A DNA stretch of 64,000 bases from an uncultured Clostridia bacterium (GCA_944383495.1 CALWPT010000023.1:1-64000); one strand, 5' to 3'. Numbered from the stretch's first letter, positions 35,192 through 47,226 are shown. Translations and numbers: made by a program. Notes: generated by a model from the sequence alone, not told the origin.

Positions 35192-36181
35192 CTATTCAAT
35201 CTCCAGCTTTTTTTGTTCCAGGTGGATCCGTATTACGGTGCCGCCGTCCAAGGAGGAATTCGCGGTGATGGAATGTCCGAGATTTCCGCAAATCCGCCTG
35301 CACAGGTACAGCCCAATGCCGCTTGCTTTTTTATCGTCCCTGCCGTTATAACCGGTAAAGCCTTTTTCAAAAATCCGCGGAAGATCCTCCGGCGCGATCC
35401 CGATCCCGGTATCCCGGATACACAAGGCTTGCGGCGGCTCCATATCAATGGTAATGGTACCGGATGGCGTGTATTTAAGAGCGTTGGAGAGCAGCTGCTC
35501 GATCACAAACAACAGCCATTTTTCGTCTGTGACAATACGTATATGAACCGGATGATACTCCAGGCGGATTTTCCGGTTGATAAACTGACCCGCAAATCTT
35601 CGAACAGCCTGCTTGATGATACTGTCTAAGTCCTGTTCCCGGATAACGTAATCCGTGGTATCTGCGTCAAGCCTTAAGTAACATAAAACCATTTCCACAT
35701 ACTGCTCGATTCGGAACAGATCCTCCGACAGCCTCCGGGAAAGCTCGGAGTCCTCATTTTGGAGGTTCAGCCGCATGGAAGCAATGGGCGTTTTGATCTG
35801 ATGCGCCCAAGCGGTGTAGTAATCCACCATGTCGGAATACCGCAGGTTCATCTGATTCTCCAGCTGTTTCTGTTCATCCTGCAGCAGCCGTATAATCTCC
35901 TGGTAATCCTCGTCATCCTGTGAATGCACTGCCGGAAATGACTCCATCAGCGAAGCGGAGAGTTTTTGCAGCGCCTGGAGCCGGCAGTGCTTGTGAAAAG
36001 CCCGGCGCATATCCAACAAAAGCAGCAGCAGGCCCAGCAGCGCGCAAACCAGCGCTGGATACAGTATAGCCCCGATCGGCAGATGATACAATTGAAAAGC
36101 GGCGAGAAAAATCAGGCAGAAAACGATAAACACCCCGATCCCAAGCCGACGATTCTTTACATACAATAACAAAAAAGCCAT
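35192..36181 (-). CDS. BceS-type sensor histidine kinase
   Basis: A 329-residue intramembrane-sensing kinase. Two membrane helices near the N-terminus (about 15-30 and 38-58) enclose only a few outside residues, so sensing must rely on the BceAB transporter. The phospho-acceptor box is AWAHQIKTPIASMRL. The ATPase domain has EQLLSNALKYTPSG (N box), CIRDTGIGI (G1) and GIGLYL (G2). The ATG at 36179-36181 is chosen because GGAAAGGG precedes it and the longer frame would run into the regulator gene. Confidence 0.92.
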   Translation of the reverse strand: MAFLLLYVKNRRLGIGVFIVFCLIFLAAFQLYHLPIGAILYPALVCALLGLLLLLLDMRRAFHKHCRLQALQKLSASLMESFPAVHSQDDEDYQEIIRLLQDEQKQLENQMNLRYSDMVDYYTAWAHQIKTPIASMRLNLQNEDSELSRRLSEDLFRIEQYVEMVLCYLRLDADTTDYVIREQDLDSIIKQAVRRFAGQFINRKIRLEYHPVHIRIVTDEKWLLFVIEQLLSNALKYTPSGTITIDMEPPQALCIRDTGIGIAPEDLPRIFEKGFTGYNGRDDKKASGIGLYLCRRICGNLGHSITANSSLDGGTVIRIHLEQKKLEIE

Positions 36182-36203
36182 CCGTCGTCCCTTTCCGGCG
36201 CTG

Positions 36204-36875
36204 TTACGCAATAATATATCCAACGCCAAACCTTGTTGTGATGAATTCATGCAGTCCCGCCGCGTCCAGCTTTTTCCGCAGACGGTTTACATTCACCGTC
36301 AGAGTATTTTCGTCGATAAAATGATCCGTTTCCCATAGGCGCTCCATCAGTTTTTCCCGGCTGACCACCTTCCCTTTGTTTTCCAGCAGAGAAAGCAGGA
36401 TGCGGTATTCGTTTTTTGTCAGGGAAATCTGCTGGTTCTGATAAGTTAAGGTATTGTCCCCTGTATTCAGCAACGCACCCCGATGCTCTAAAATGGGAAC
36501 CGACGACGCAAAATCATACGTCCGACGCAGCATCGCCTGAATTTTTGCCATCAGCACGCTTTGATCAAAAGGCTTAGCGATAAAATCATCCGCGCCCATG
36601 TTCATAGCCATCACGATGTTCATATTATCCGATGCGGAGGAGATAAAAATGATGGGCACCTTTGAAGTCTTTCGGATTTCGCCGCACCAGTGATAGCCGT
36701 TGAAAAAGGGAAGCGATATGTCTAACAGCACCAGATGCGGCGCATAATCCTTAAAATCCGCCATGATACTGCGGAAATCCTGAACATACTTTGCCTCTAG
36801 CTCCCACTTTTCCGCTTGTGCTTTGATGGCCTGGGCAATCCCTTGGTCATCTTCCACGATTAATATGCGATACAT
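36204..36875 (-). CDS. BceR-type response regulator (OmpR family)
   Basis: A 223-residue regulator with a receiver domain (EDDQGIA acidic pocket; phospho-Asp in VLLDISLPFFNG; Lys in IAKPFD) and an OmpR-type winged helix in which LTKNEYRILLSLLENKGKVVSRE and DENTLTVNVNRLRKKL are typical. It forms an operon with the kinase 22 bases downstream and should act on the operator ahead of bceA. Confidence 0.94.
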   Translation of the reverse strand: MYRILIVEDDQGIAQAIKAQAEKWELEAKYVQDFRSIMADFKDYAPHLVLLDISLPFFNGYHWCGEIRKTSKVPIIFISSASDNMNIVMAMNMGADDFIAKPFDQSVLMAKIQAMLRRTYDFASSVPILEHRGALLNTGDNTLTYQNQQISLTKNEYRILLSLLENKGKVVSREKLMERLWETDHFIDENTLTVNVNRLRKKLDAAGLHEFITTRFGVGYIIA

Positions 36876-36924
36876 AAGCCAGCTTCCTTTTATTCATTGG
36901 TAAAGGCGTCCTTTTATTATTTTA

Positions 36925-36953
36925 AGCATAACCCATCCGGTCTCATCCTGCAA
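36925..36953 (-). promoter_or_regulatory. Promoter of bceRS
   Basis: Minus-strand TTGCAG (36948-36953), 17 bases, TATGCT (36925-36930), some 50 bases ahead of the regulator ATG. Confidence 0.55.
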
Positions 36954-36995
36954 TAGAAATTTATGAAGGAGAGGGCACAACCGGTATTTCTCGCC

Positions 36996-37024
36996 TTGCG
37001 AATTGTGGGGAAATATGGTATGAT
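36996..37024 (+). promoter_or_regulatory. Promoter of the yifB/comM gene
   Basis: TTGCGA (36996-37001), 17 bases, TATGAT (37019-37024), about 48 bases ahead of the start codon and divergent from the bceRS promoter. Confidence 0.55.
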
Positions 37025-37071
37025 AGTGGCAAATGTGTCCTTTGTGGACGCGGCCTGGGGGGGAGCGTTGT

Positions 37072-38610
37072 ATGTTTGCCTGTCTGCAAAGCGTGGGCGT
37101 GTTCGGCATGGATGCGTTTATCGTCCGGGTAGAAGCCGATATTTCCTCCGGTCTGCCGGGCTTTGACGTGGTCGGCCTGCCTGACGCGGCAGTCAAGGAA
37201 TCCCGGGAACGTGTGCGTTCCGCGTTGAAAAACTGCGGGTTTGATTACCCTGTCAGCCGGATCACCGTCAACCTGGCGCCGGCGGATATCCGCAAGGTCG
37301 GGCCAGTGTATGACTTACCGGTGCTTATGGCGATTTTGCAGGCCAGCGACCAGCTGAAAGTGAATTTAGAGGACTGCGCTTTTATTGGCGAACTGTCCCT
37401 GCAAGGCGAGGTTCGCCCGGTCAACGGCCTTTTATCCATGGCGATCGAGGCGCAAAACGCGGGGATCCGGCGTTTTTTCGTCCCCGCCGGAAACGGAGCG
37501 GAGGCTTCTGTGGTCAAGGGAATTAATATTTACCCTATATCGTCGGTTTCCCAGCTGATCCGGCATTTAACCGGCGGAGAAACGCTTTCTCCCGTGCGGC
37601 CGGAGGATTATCCGGCCATCCCGGAATCCGGACAGGAGCTGCTGGACTTTGCCGATGTTGGCGGACAGTATATCCCCAAGCGGGCGTTGGAGGTTGCCGC
37701 GGCCGGCGGACATAATGTGCTGCTCATCGGTCCGCCGGGTTCGGGCAAAAGCATGCTGGCGAAGCGTCTTCCCTCTATTTTGCCGGAGATGACCTTTGCC
37801 GAATCCATTGAAACGACGAAAATCCATTCCATTGCGGGAACCTTGAAAAGCGGCATGCCGCTGATCACCACCCGCCCCTTCCGCTCGCCGCATCACACGG
37901 TTTCGGCTCCGGGTCTGTCGGGCGGCGGCAGCGTTCCCACGCCGGGGGAAATCTCCCTTGCGCATAACGGCGTGCTGTTTCTGGACGAGCTGCCGGAATT
38001 TTCCCGGGCGGCGATGGAGGTTCTCCGCCAGCCGCTGGAAGACGGAATGGTTTCCATCTCCCGGGTGGCGGGAACCCTCAGCTATCCCAGCGCGGTCATG
38101 CTGGTGGCGGCTATGAACCCCTGCCCCTGCGGATATTTTGGGCATCCCACCCGAAAATGCACCTGCTCTCCTCGTGCGGTGCATAAATATCTGGGCCGGG
38201 TTTCCGGCCCCCTTCTGGACCGGCTGGATATTCATGTGGAAGTTCCGCCGGTGCAATTTTCAGAACTGAGCGGCGCGCCGAAGGCGGAATGCTCGGCGGA
38301 GATCCGCCGCCGGGTCAACGCCGCCCGGGAAATCCAGCGTGAACGATACCGGGAGCTTCCGGTCACCTGCAATGCCCGGCTGACCACGCCGCTTTTAAAG
38401 CAATTTTGCAAGCTTTCTGCCGATGCGGAGAGTATTTTAAAAAACGCGTTTGACCGGATGGGGCTGTCGGCCCGGGCCTACGACCGGATTTTAAAGGTAG
38501 CCCGCACCATCGCCGACTTGGAGGGCGGCGGCCGGATCGGGGCCGGGCACATTGCCGAGGCCCTGCAATACAGGAGCCTGGATCGGAAATACTGGGATAG
38601 CGGCGTTTAA
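37072..38610 (+). CDS. YifB/ComM family Mg-chelatase-like AAA ATPase
   Basis: A 512-residue protein. The N-terminal third has the ribosomal S5/Lon-type fold seen in ComM (SSGLPGFDVVGLPDAAVKESRERVRSAL). The central AAA+ module has Walker A GPPGSGKS and Walker B VLFLDELPEF. A Cys cluster (CPCGYFGHPTRKCTC) follows, and the C-terminal helical domain ends near GAGHIAEALQYRS. In Haemophilus and Vibrio, ComM is a branch-migration helicase for natural transformation; the role in Clostridia is not established. The ATG at 37072 matches the family start. Confidence 0.9.
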   Translation: MFACLQSVGVFGMDAFIVRVEADISSGLPGFDVVGLPDAAVKESRERVRSALKNCGFDYPVSRITVNLAPADIRKVGPVYDLPVLMAILQASDQLKVNLEDCAFIGELSLQGEVRPVNGLLSMAIEAQNAGIRRFFVPAGNGAEASVVKGINIYPISSVSQLIRHLTGGETLSPVRPEDYPAIPESGQELLDFADVGGQYIPKRALEVAAAGGHNVLLIGPPGSGKSMLAKRLPSILPEMTFAESIETTKIHSIAGTLKSGMPLITTRPFRSPHHTVSAPGLSGGGSVPTPGEISLAHNGVLFLDELPEFSRAAMEVLRQPLEDGMVSISRVAGTLSYPSAVMLVAAMNPCPCGYFGHPTRKCTCSPRAVHKYLGRVSGPLLDRLDIHVEVPPVQFSELSGAPKAECSAEIRRRVNAAREIQRERYRELPVTCNARLTTPLLKQFCKLSADAESILKNAFDRMGLSARAYDRILKVARTIADLEGGGRIGAGHIAEALQYRSLDRKYWDSGV

Positions 38611-38652
38611 TCAATCATATTATTTGAAAAAAGAGAAAGAGGCGGAAAGCCC

Positions 38653-39858
38653 TTGGAACAAAATTCCTATTTAAAACGCACCTGGGCCAACATCAGCCTG
38701 GATGCAATTGTGGAAAACTATCGTTTCGTGCGGAAGCATGCTGCACCCGATGTGAAGGTTATGGCGGTGGTCAAGGCCGACGCATATGGTCACGGTGTGA
38801 AATTTGTGGCCCCAGCGTTACAGGAAGCGGGAGCGGACTGGTTCGCCGTGTCCAACCTGGAGGAGGCTTTGCAGCTGCGGGCTATCGGCATAGCGAGGCC
38901 GATTCTAATTTTGGGGTATACGCCGCCGCAAACGGCAAAACTGCTGGCGCGGCACAAAATTTCTCAAACGGTGTTTGACCGGGGATACGGCGAGCAGCTC
39001 AGCGCCGCCGCGAGGGAAGCGGGCGTGACGGTCAGCGTTCATATCAAGGTGGACACCGGCATGAGCCGGATCGGTTTTGTGTACCGGCCAAACAGCGGCG
39101 AAGCCGCCGACGAGATGGCGGCTGTCTGCCGGCTGCCGGGCTTATACCCGGAGGGGATTTTCACCCATTTTGCCGCCGCTGATTACGACGGTGATCCAGA
39201 CGGAAGCTTCACCAAGCGCCAGGGCGACCTGTTTTTGGAAGCGGTGGAGGCGCTGACCCGGCGGGGGATTGTTTTTTCGTTGCGGCACGCCTGCAACTCT
39301 GCTGGAATTTTCACGCATCCGGCGCTCCATCTGGACATGGTTCGTCCGGGAATCGTTTTATATGGTCTCAAGCCCTCCGCTGTGATGGAACTGCCCGGTT
39401 CCCTCCGGCCTGCTATGGAGCTGAAGACAGTGGTTTCCATGCGCAAGACCCTGCACGCGGGCATGACGGTCAGCTACGGGCGCACCTACACGGCTTCTGA
39501 GGATCGGGAAGCCGCCACCGTCCCCATTGGCTATGCGGATGGATACATCAGGGTGTTTGGCAAAGGCTATATGCTTGTGAAGGGCCGAAAGGCGCCCATT
39601 ATCGGACGAATCTGTATGGATCAGCTGGTGCTGGATGTGACAGGGATTGACGGCGTCCAGCCTGGAGATGAGGTAACGGTATTTGGCAGAAGCGGAAATG
39701 AGATTCTCACGGTGGACGAGATAACCGCCGGAACTGGGCTTATCAATTACGAAACGGTTTGTATTGTCGGCAAAAGAGTGCCTCGTATTTTTTACCAAGG
39801 CGGCCAAATGGCGGGGCAGCTCAATTATGTAATTGGGGAAACAGCGGAGCAATGGTAG
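38653..39858 (+). CDS. alr: Alanine racemase
   Basis: A 401-residue fold-III PLP enzyme that makes D-alanine for peptidoglycan. The PLP lysine is Lys41 in AVVKADAYGHG, and the second catalytic base is Tyr in TVSYGRTY; RICMDQLVLDVT is conserved near the C-terminus. The start is a TTG (38653) with a GGCGGAAAG sequence before it, in line with the N-terminal TWANISLDAI. It follows yifB by 42 bases and may be co-transcribed. Confidence 0.95.
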   Translation: MEQNSYLKRTWANISLDAIVENYRFVRKHAAPDVKVMAVVKADAYGHGVKFVAPALQEAGADWFAVSNLEEALQLRAIGIARPILILGYTPPQTAKLLARHKISQTVFDRGYGEQLSAAAREAGVTVSVHIKVDTGMSRIGFVYRPNSGEAADEMAAVCRLPGLYPEGIFTHFAAADYDGDPDGSFTKRQGDLFLEAVEALTRRGIVFSLRHACNSAGIFTHPALHLDMVRPGIVLYGLKPSAVMELPGSLRPAMELKTVVSMRKTLHAGMTVSYGRTYTASEDREAATVPIGYADGYIRVFGKGYMLVKGRKAPIIGRICMDQLVLDVTGIDGVQPGDEVTVFGRSGNEILTVDEITAGTGLINYETVCIVGKRVPRIFYQGGQMAGQLNYVIGETAEQW

Positions 39859-39994
39859 TGTTCTCCCAACGGTTCACATATTTGAAATGGGGCCCGGCCC
39901 AAAACACAGCTATTGTTTTTTGCAGGCAGCATTGAGGGGGAATCCAGCCTGGGCTTTCCCCACTGAATCTTTTTCACAAGCGTGTGGAATGCAC

Positions 39995-40025
39995 TTACAT
40001 TATGTAAATTATTTTCCGCTATAAT
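39995..40025 (+). promoter_or_regulatory. lacZ control region: perfect palindrome upstream of a consensus -10
   Basis: TTACAT-T-ATGTAA (39995-40007) is a perfect dyad that overlaps where a -35 would lie; TATAAT follows at 40020-40025. There is no good -35, so the dyad could be an operator for a repressor or activator. The gene begins 27 bases after the -10. Confidence 0.55.
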
Positions 40026-40036
40026 AGGGCGGATGA

Positions 40037-43108
<3,072 letters not shown>

Positions 43109-43337
43109 AATGGCCGCTGTATTAAGATCCGGATGCGTACAGGTGCAGGTTGTGCCCGCATCGCAAGCAAATTGCTGAAATTTGCAGTGTACTTCCTGAC
43201 AGTTTTTCAAAATTTAGTATCAAAAAATTTTTAGATGGAATCGCAGCGGCTTGGCATCAGCAGCTAAGCCGCTGTTATCATTTAGGTGAAAGAAAATCGT
43301 TGAACCCATGTCGGGAAATTTGTCAATATTTGGCCTA
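43109..43337. other. Intergenic stretch with one stem-loop
   Basis: No gene is seen between lacZ and the promoter at 43338. A nine-base inverted repeat (43244-43252 and 43266-43274) could end the lacZ transcript, though no U tract follows. Confidence 0.4.
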
Positions 43338-43365
43338 TTGCAAAATGGACAAGTTATGCTATGAT
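43338..43365 (+). promoter_or_regulatory. Promoter of the SH3b-C39 protein gene
   Basis: TTGCAA (43338-43343), 16 bases, TATGAT (43360-43365), about 46 bases ahead of the ATG. Confidence 0.5.
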
Positions 43366-43411
43366 GGAATCACCGGCTGATTGACCGGAAATACAATTGA
43401 CAGGTGATGAA

Positions 43412-44380
43412 ATGAAAAAAGCTTTATCTGTAGTTACGGCGATGATGATTGCGATTGGCATACTTACACTGGCGCCGGTTTCCGCAGACGCGTCGGCGTC
43501 GCGGCAGGCGGGCATTGTGGCGACCTCGCAGGGCCGCTTGAATGTACGAGCCTCTGCGTCTACTTCCGCATCGGTTGTCTCGTCTTTAAATAAGGGCGGA
43601 TATGTAACCCTTATTTCGAGTTCCGGGTCCTGGTGGCGAGTGGAATACGCTGCTGGCCGTTACGGATATGTCAGCGCTGATTATATAAACCAGGCAGGTG
43701 GCAGCCCTGCCACGGTACAAACCAGTTCCGGCAACCTGAATGTCCGCGCAGGCGCTGGCACAAGCTACCGCATTGACGGATCACTTTCCAAGGGAACGCA
43801 GGTAGTCGTTCTGTCTCAGTCCGGCGGCTGGAGCAGGATTCTGTACCACGGGATCAAGACCGGATATGTCAGCAGCCAGTACCTGAAGCAGTCGGCGCAG
43901 GCTTACGGCTCTATTGCCCTCAGCTTGCCCAACTTTAAACAGACCGACAGCCGCTGGGCAAACGTCCAGATTGGCAGCTCTGGCAAGACCATTTCGCAAA
44001 TTGGTTGTACCACTACGGCGATCGCCATGATGGAATCCTACCGTACCGGCAAGACCATTACGCCCGACGCGATGTCCAAAAAACTCAGTTACTCCTCCTC
44101 GGGCGATTTATACTGGCCCTCTGATTATGTGAATGTGACAAGCAGCGCCGGATACCTAAACAAAATTTATGAGCTGCTGCAACAGGGCAAGCCCGTTCTA
44201 ATGGGTGCTAAAACCAGTGCAGGCCGCCAGCACTGGGCTGTGATCACTGGCTTTACAGGGGGCTCCTCCCTCACAGCCGACCGGTTCACCATTCACGATC
44301 CCGGCTCCAATAGCCGGACGACGCTTCAGCACCTGCTGAATGCCTATCCGGCGTTTTATAAGCTGGTGTATTACAAATAA
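43412..44380 (+). CDS. Secreted protein with two bacterial SH3 domains and a C39-like peptidase domain
   Basis: A 322-residue exported protein. A signal peptide covers about residues 1-28. Two SH3b domains follow (about 33-92 and 101-160), each opening with the G-x-LNVRA motif and ending in a GYVS strand. The last 155 residues are a papain-like C39-type domain with Cys199 in QIGCTTTAIAM, His274 in RQHWAVITG and Asp296 in IHDPG, a complete catalytic triad in the right order. Such proteins act on or bind to the cell wall; a peptidoglycan-directed peptidase is likely but not proven. The start is ATG with AGGTGA upstream. Confidence 0.85.
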   Translation: MKKALSVVTAMMIAIGILTLAPVSADASASRQAGIVATSQGRLNVRASASTSASVVSSLNKGGYVTLISSSGSWWRVEYAAGRYGYVSADYINQAGGSPATVQTSSGNLNVRAGAGTSYRIDGSLSKGTQVVVLSQSGGWSRILYHGIKTGYVSSQYLKQSAQAYGSIALSLPNFKQTDSRWANVQIGSSGKTISQIGCTTTAIAMMESYRTGKTITPDAMSKKLSYSSSGDLYWPSDYVNVTSSAGYLNKIYELLQQGKPVLMGAKTSAGRQHWAVITGFTGGSSLTADRFTIHDPGSNSRTTLQHLLNAYPAFYKLVYYK

Positions 44381-44415
44381 GAAATGCAAAAACAATGATT
44401 GGCAGCGGATCAACC

Positions 44416-44451
44416 AATCCCCCGCCGGGCGAGAACTCACGGCGGGGGATT
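44416..44451 (+). terminator. GC-rich stem-loop after the C39 gene
   Basis: Perfect 12-base arms (AATCCCCCGCCG and its complement) around a 12-base loop. Only a weak T stretch follows, so it may be a first, partial terminator. Confidence 0.5.
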
Positions 44452-44523
44452 TGCTATGTGAAAAGCCCGCCTATTATGTCGATGGCAACGACAGCAGAAC
44501 GGAAAAGGGACAATCAATAAAAA

Positions 44524-44553
44524 ACACCTGAGCATGGTAAAATGCTCAGGTGT
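44524..44553 (-). terminator. Terminator of hsp20
   Basis: Perfect 12-base arms ACACCTGAGCAT (44524-44535) and its complement (44542-44553) around six bases. On the minus strand it is followed by a T6 run, so it fits the end of the hsp20 transcript. Confidence 0.75.
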
Positions 44554-44558
44554 ACAAG

Positions 44559-44584
44559 AAAAGCTGCTCTGTGCAGCTTTTTTC
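44559..44584 (+). terminator. Terminator reading from the C39 gene side
   Basis: AAAAGCTGC (44559-44567) pairs with its complement (44573-44581) around five bases and runs into a T6 tract. It sits directly next to the hsp20 terminator and the hsp20 stop codon. Confidence 0.7.
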
Positions 44585-44585
44585 C

Positions 44586-45023
44586 TTATTCAATTTCAAT
44601 TTGTTTGCGGGCAGGCTCCGCGTTCTCTTTTTTAGGCAGGGTCAGCTTCAATACCCCGTTTTTGTATGCGGCCTTGATCTGATCGGTTTTGACGGTAGAA
44701 ACGTCAAAGCTGCGGCTGAAGGAGCCATAGGAACGTTCGCACCGAAGATAGTTTCCTTTTTTGTCCTTTTCCTCTGATTCGGAATGCCGTTCTGCGGAAA
44801 TCGTCAGGTAATGGTCGTCTATGTCAATTTTAATGTCCTGCTTTTCAAAACCAGGCAAGTCAGCCTCTAGAATATATTCATTGCCCTTATCCCGAATATC
44901 GGTTTTAAACTCCGGCAAGGAAAAGTCCTTCCAAAAATGCCGTTCCATATCCTCCAGCTCATGGAAGGGATTATACGCTTGCATTCGATGGTGACGACGG
45001 TCAAAAGGTGTGAGTTCAAACAT
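44586..45023 (-). CDS. Small heat-shock protein, Hsp20/alpha-crystallin family
   Basis: A 145-residue ATP-independent holdase chaperone. The alpha-crystallin domain spans about residues 38-140: it opens with FKTDIRDKGNEYILEADLPGFEKQDIKI and includes the usual GSFSRSFDV and KNGVLKLTLPK (G-V-L) stretches. The N-terminal arm (RRHHRMQAYNPFHELEDMERHF) is typical. AAGGAGG precedes the ATG. A CIRCE element lies 174 bases upstream. Confidence 0.94.
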   Translation of the reverse strand: MFELTPFDRRHHRMQAYNPFHELEDMERHFWKDFSLPEFKTDIRDKGNEYILEADLPGFEKQDIKIDIDDHYLTISAERHSESEEKDKKGNYLRCERSYGSFSRSFDVSTVKTDQIKAAYKNGVLKLTLPKKENAEPARKQIEIE

Positions 45024-45196
45024 AATGCTTCCTCCTTATTGGTTTTGTCTTCACACAGCCCTTTTGCGGCCTTCATTAATTACCGCTCTGATCCACGCTG
45101 CCCATTGGGGTCGCCCTCTTTCTTTTTTCTTACAGCTTTATTTTATCCCTGGTTTATGTCTAATTTATCATCTATTTTTTACCAATTTGTAAACAA

Positions 45197-45223
45197 TTAG
45201 CACTCTCGAGATGAGAGCGCTAA
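45197..45223 (-). promoter_or_regulatory. CIRCE element (HrcA operator) ahead of hsp20
   Basis: TTAGCACTC, nine bases, GAGCGCTAA: an 8-of-9 match in the second arm to the canonical TTAGCACTC-N9-GAGTGCTAA. The dyad extends outwards through ACAA and TTGT. Minus-strand TTTACA (45188-45193) and TGATAA (45165-45170), 17 bases apart, could be a promoter just downstream; an upstream promoter in the metK end is also possible. Confidence 0.85.
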
Positions 45224-45249
45224 TTGTTTGATTCGTATTCGTATATTCA

Positions 45250-46443
45250 CTATTGATTGACCCGAAGGGCAGCCAGCAGCGCTTCCGTTTGATCCGTGCG
45301 TTCCCACGGCAGGTCAAGGTCGGTTCTGCCTATTTGCCCGTATGCCGCCAATTGGCGGTAAATGGGGCGCCGCAGGTCAAGCTCTTTGATGATGGAGGCA
45401 GGGCGCAGGTCGAAGGTCTGATAAACCGCTTGAGTAAGAGCCGTTTCACTGACCGTTCCGGTCCCAAAGGTATCCACCAGAATGGATACCGGGCGGGCAA
45501 CGCCGATTGCATAGGCCAACTGCACCTCGCACTGACGAGCCAATCCCGCCGCTACAATATTTTTTGCCACATATCGGGCGGCGTAGGCAGCCGAACGGTC
45601 AACCTTGGTAGGATCCTTGCCGGAGAAAGCGCCGCCTCCGTGACGCGCGTACCCGCCATAGGTATCCACGATAATTTTTCGGCCGGTCAGCCCTGTGTCC
45701 CCCTGCGGGCCGCCGACTACAAACCGACCGGTGGGATTGATATAATACTTGGTCTGCGCATCCAGCAGACCGGCAGGCAAAATAGGAAGGATCACCTGAT
45801 CCATCATATCCTTTCGGAGCTGTTCCAGCGAAATATCCTCTGTGTGCTGAGCAGATACCACCACAGTGTCGATCCGAATGGGCTTGCAGCCGTCATATTC
45901 CACAGTCACCTGCGATTTTCCATCAGGGCGCAGGTAGGAAAGCGTTCCATTTTTTCGCACCTCAGTCAGGCGGCGGCAAAGCCTATGCGCCAAGCTGATG
46001 GGCATTGGCATTAATTCTTCCGTTTCATCGCAGGCATACCCAAACATCATCCCTTGGTCGCCCGCGCCGGTTTCATTTTCAGCGCCGCCGATCCCGGCTT
46101 TGGCTTCCAGAGACTGATCCACGCCCAACGCAATATCTGGCGATTGTTCGTCAATGGAGGTGACCACAGCGCAGGCGCTGCCGTCAAAGCCGGCCTTCGG
46201 ACAATTATACCCGATATCCTTCAGGACGCTTCGAGCAATTTTAGGGATATCCACGTAGCATGTGGTGGTGATTTCCCCCATGACCATAATCATCCCCGTG
46301 GTGCAGAAGGCTTCGCAGGCCACCCTTCCGTTAGGATCCTGCTTCATGATCGCATCCAGCACAGCGTCGGATATTTGATCACAGACCTTGTCGGGATGGC
46401 CTTCAGTGACGGATTCGGATGTAAATAGTTTTTTTGCGTTCAT
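45250..46443 (-). CDS. metK: S-adenosylmethionine synthetase
   Basis: A 397-residue enzyme that makes SAM from methionine and ATP. The N-terminal [22 protein letters not shown] is diagnostic, with [12 protein letters not shown] (ATP binding) and [19 protein letters not shown] (phosphate loop) further on. The ATG at 46441-46443 is nine bases from AAGGGA; the ATG three codons earlier touches that site. It is controlled by the SAM-I riboswitch and terminator directly upstream. Confidence 0.97.
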   Translation of the reverse strand: MNAKKLFTSESVTEGHPDKVCDQISDAVLDAIMKQDPNGRVACEAFCTTGMIMVMGEITTTCYVDIPKIARSVLKDIGYNCPKAGFDGSACAVVTSIDEQSPDIALGVDQSLEAKAGIGGAENETGAGDQGMMFGYACDETEELMPMPISLAHRLCRRLTEVRKNGTLSYLRPDGKSQVTVEYDGCKPIRIDTVVVSAQHTEDISLEQLRKDMMDQVILPILPAGLLDAQTKYYINPTGRFVVGGPQGDTGLTGRKIIVDTYGGYARHGGGAFSGKDPTKVDRSAAYAARYVAKNIVAAGLARQCEVQLAYAIGVARPVSILVDTFGTGTVSETALTQAVYQTFDLRPASIIKELDLRRPIYRQLAAYGQIGRTDLDLPWERTDQTEALLAALRVNQ

Positions 46444-46467
46444 TTGCTTCATTCCCTTCTGTTAATG

Positions 46468-46492
46468 AAAAAAGCCGCTTGTGAGCGGCTTT
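46468..46492 (-). terminator. SAM-riboswitch expression-platform terminator
   Basis: AAAGCCGCT and its complement form a nine-base stem with a four-base loop followed on the minus strand by a U6 tract, between the aptamer and the metK binding site. Confidence 0.88.
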
Positions 46493-46502
46493 TCCAGATT
46501 TG

Positions 46503-46597
46503 CTTATCTGCCGGTAAAAACCGCTGGAATTAGCACCTTGCAAAACTCGCAGGTTGCCGGGCATCATAGGGCCAGTCCCTCCGCCGCTCTTGATAAG
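46503..46597 (-). promoter_or_regulatory. SAM-I (S-box) riboswitch aptamer
   Basis: Minus-strand landmarks in order: CTTATCAAGAG at the 5' end, GGCGGAGGGACTGGCCC, then GATGCCCGGCAACC, then AAGGTGCTAATTCC, and a 3' GATAAG closing helix P1 with the 5' CTTATC. With the terminator downstream this is a classical OFF switch: SAM binding lets the terminator form and stops metK expression. Confidence 0.95.
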
Positions 46598-46649
46598 AAA
46601 CAGTATTCAATTGTAGGCCTGTCGGCCAGATTTATCAAAAACTGACATT

Positions 46650-46678
46650 ATTATACCAGATCCCTTTCGGCTTGTCAA
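46650..46678 (-). promoter_or_regulatory. Consensus promoter of the SAM riboswitch-metK unit
   Basis: A perfect TTGACA (46673-46678), 17 bases and a perfect TATAAT (46650-46655) on the minus strand. The -35 overlaps the last codons of the ribU gene. Confidence 0.88.
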
Positions 46679-47226
46679 TTCCTGTACGCCACATTTCGAT
46701 ACAGCCTCTGCACCGGAAAAAACAGCCCGCCCGCCAATATTGAATTAACGCCCGCCTTAATGAGGTTAAAGGCTAAGATAAAAGGTAAAAGTGCAGCGAC
46801 TGCGGACTGGGGAACCCCCATAAACCAGGGGGTAATGATCAGATTAGCGGGAATCATAATCAGCGTCCATGCTGCTGTTCCCGCCAGCAAGGAAACTGGA
46901 AGACCCCATTTTGCTTCAATATGACGATATAATAGGCCGCAGACCAGCACGTGTGTTCCGGTTGCGATGAGATGCATCAGTATGCCGTATAACTGGCTGC
47001 TGGCACTGACCGTCAGGCCCTGAATGATACAGACCACCGCAGTCAGCAAAAGCCCATACCAGGGACCAAACAGCATGGCCGAAATAAACACCAGAATGTC
47101 TGCCGGATCATATTCCAAAAATCCCACGGCGGGAAAAATCGGAAAGTGAATAAAAAATACCAGAATGACAGACAATGCGGCCATCATGGCCAAGGTTGTG
47201 AGCGTGTAAATGGACTTTTTTTGCAT
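46675..47226 (-). CDS. ribU: Riboflavin ECF transporter S component RibU
   Basis: A 183-residue membrane protein with about six helices. Characteristic stretches are the N-terminal LTTLAMMAALSVILVFF, the FLEYDPADILVFISAMLFGP segment and late helix residues PFNLIKAG-like ILAFNLIKAGVNS. These fit the S component of an energy-coupling factor importer; the FMN riboswitch upstream identifies riboflavin as the ligand. The ATG at 47224-47226 has AAGGAAG upstream, and the longer frame would run into the terminator. Confidence 0.9.
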   Translation of the reverse strand: MQKKSIYTLTTLAMMAALSVILVFFIHFPIFPAVGFLEYDPADILVFISAMLFGPWYGLLLTAVVCIIQGLTVSASSQLYGILMHLIATGTHVLVCGLLYRHIEAKWGLPVSLLAGTAAWTLIMIPANLIITPWFMGVPQSAVAALLPFILAFNLIKAGVNSILAGGLFFPVQRLYRNVAYRN

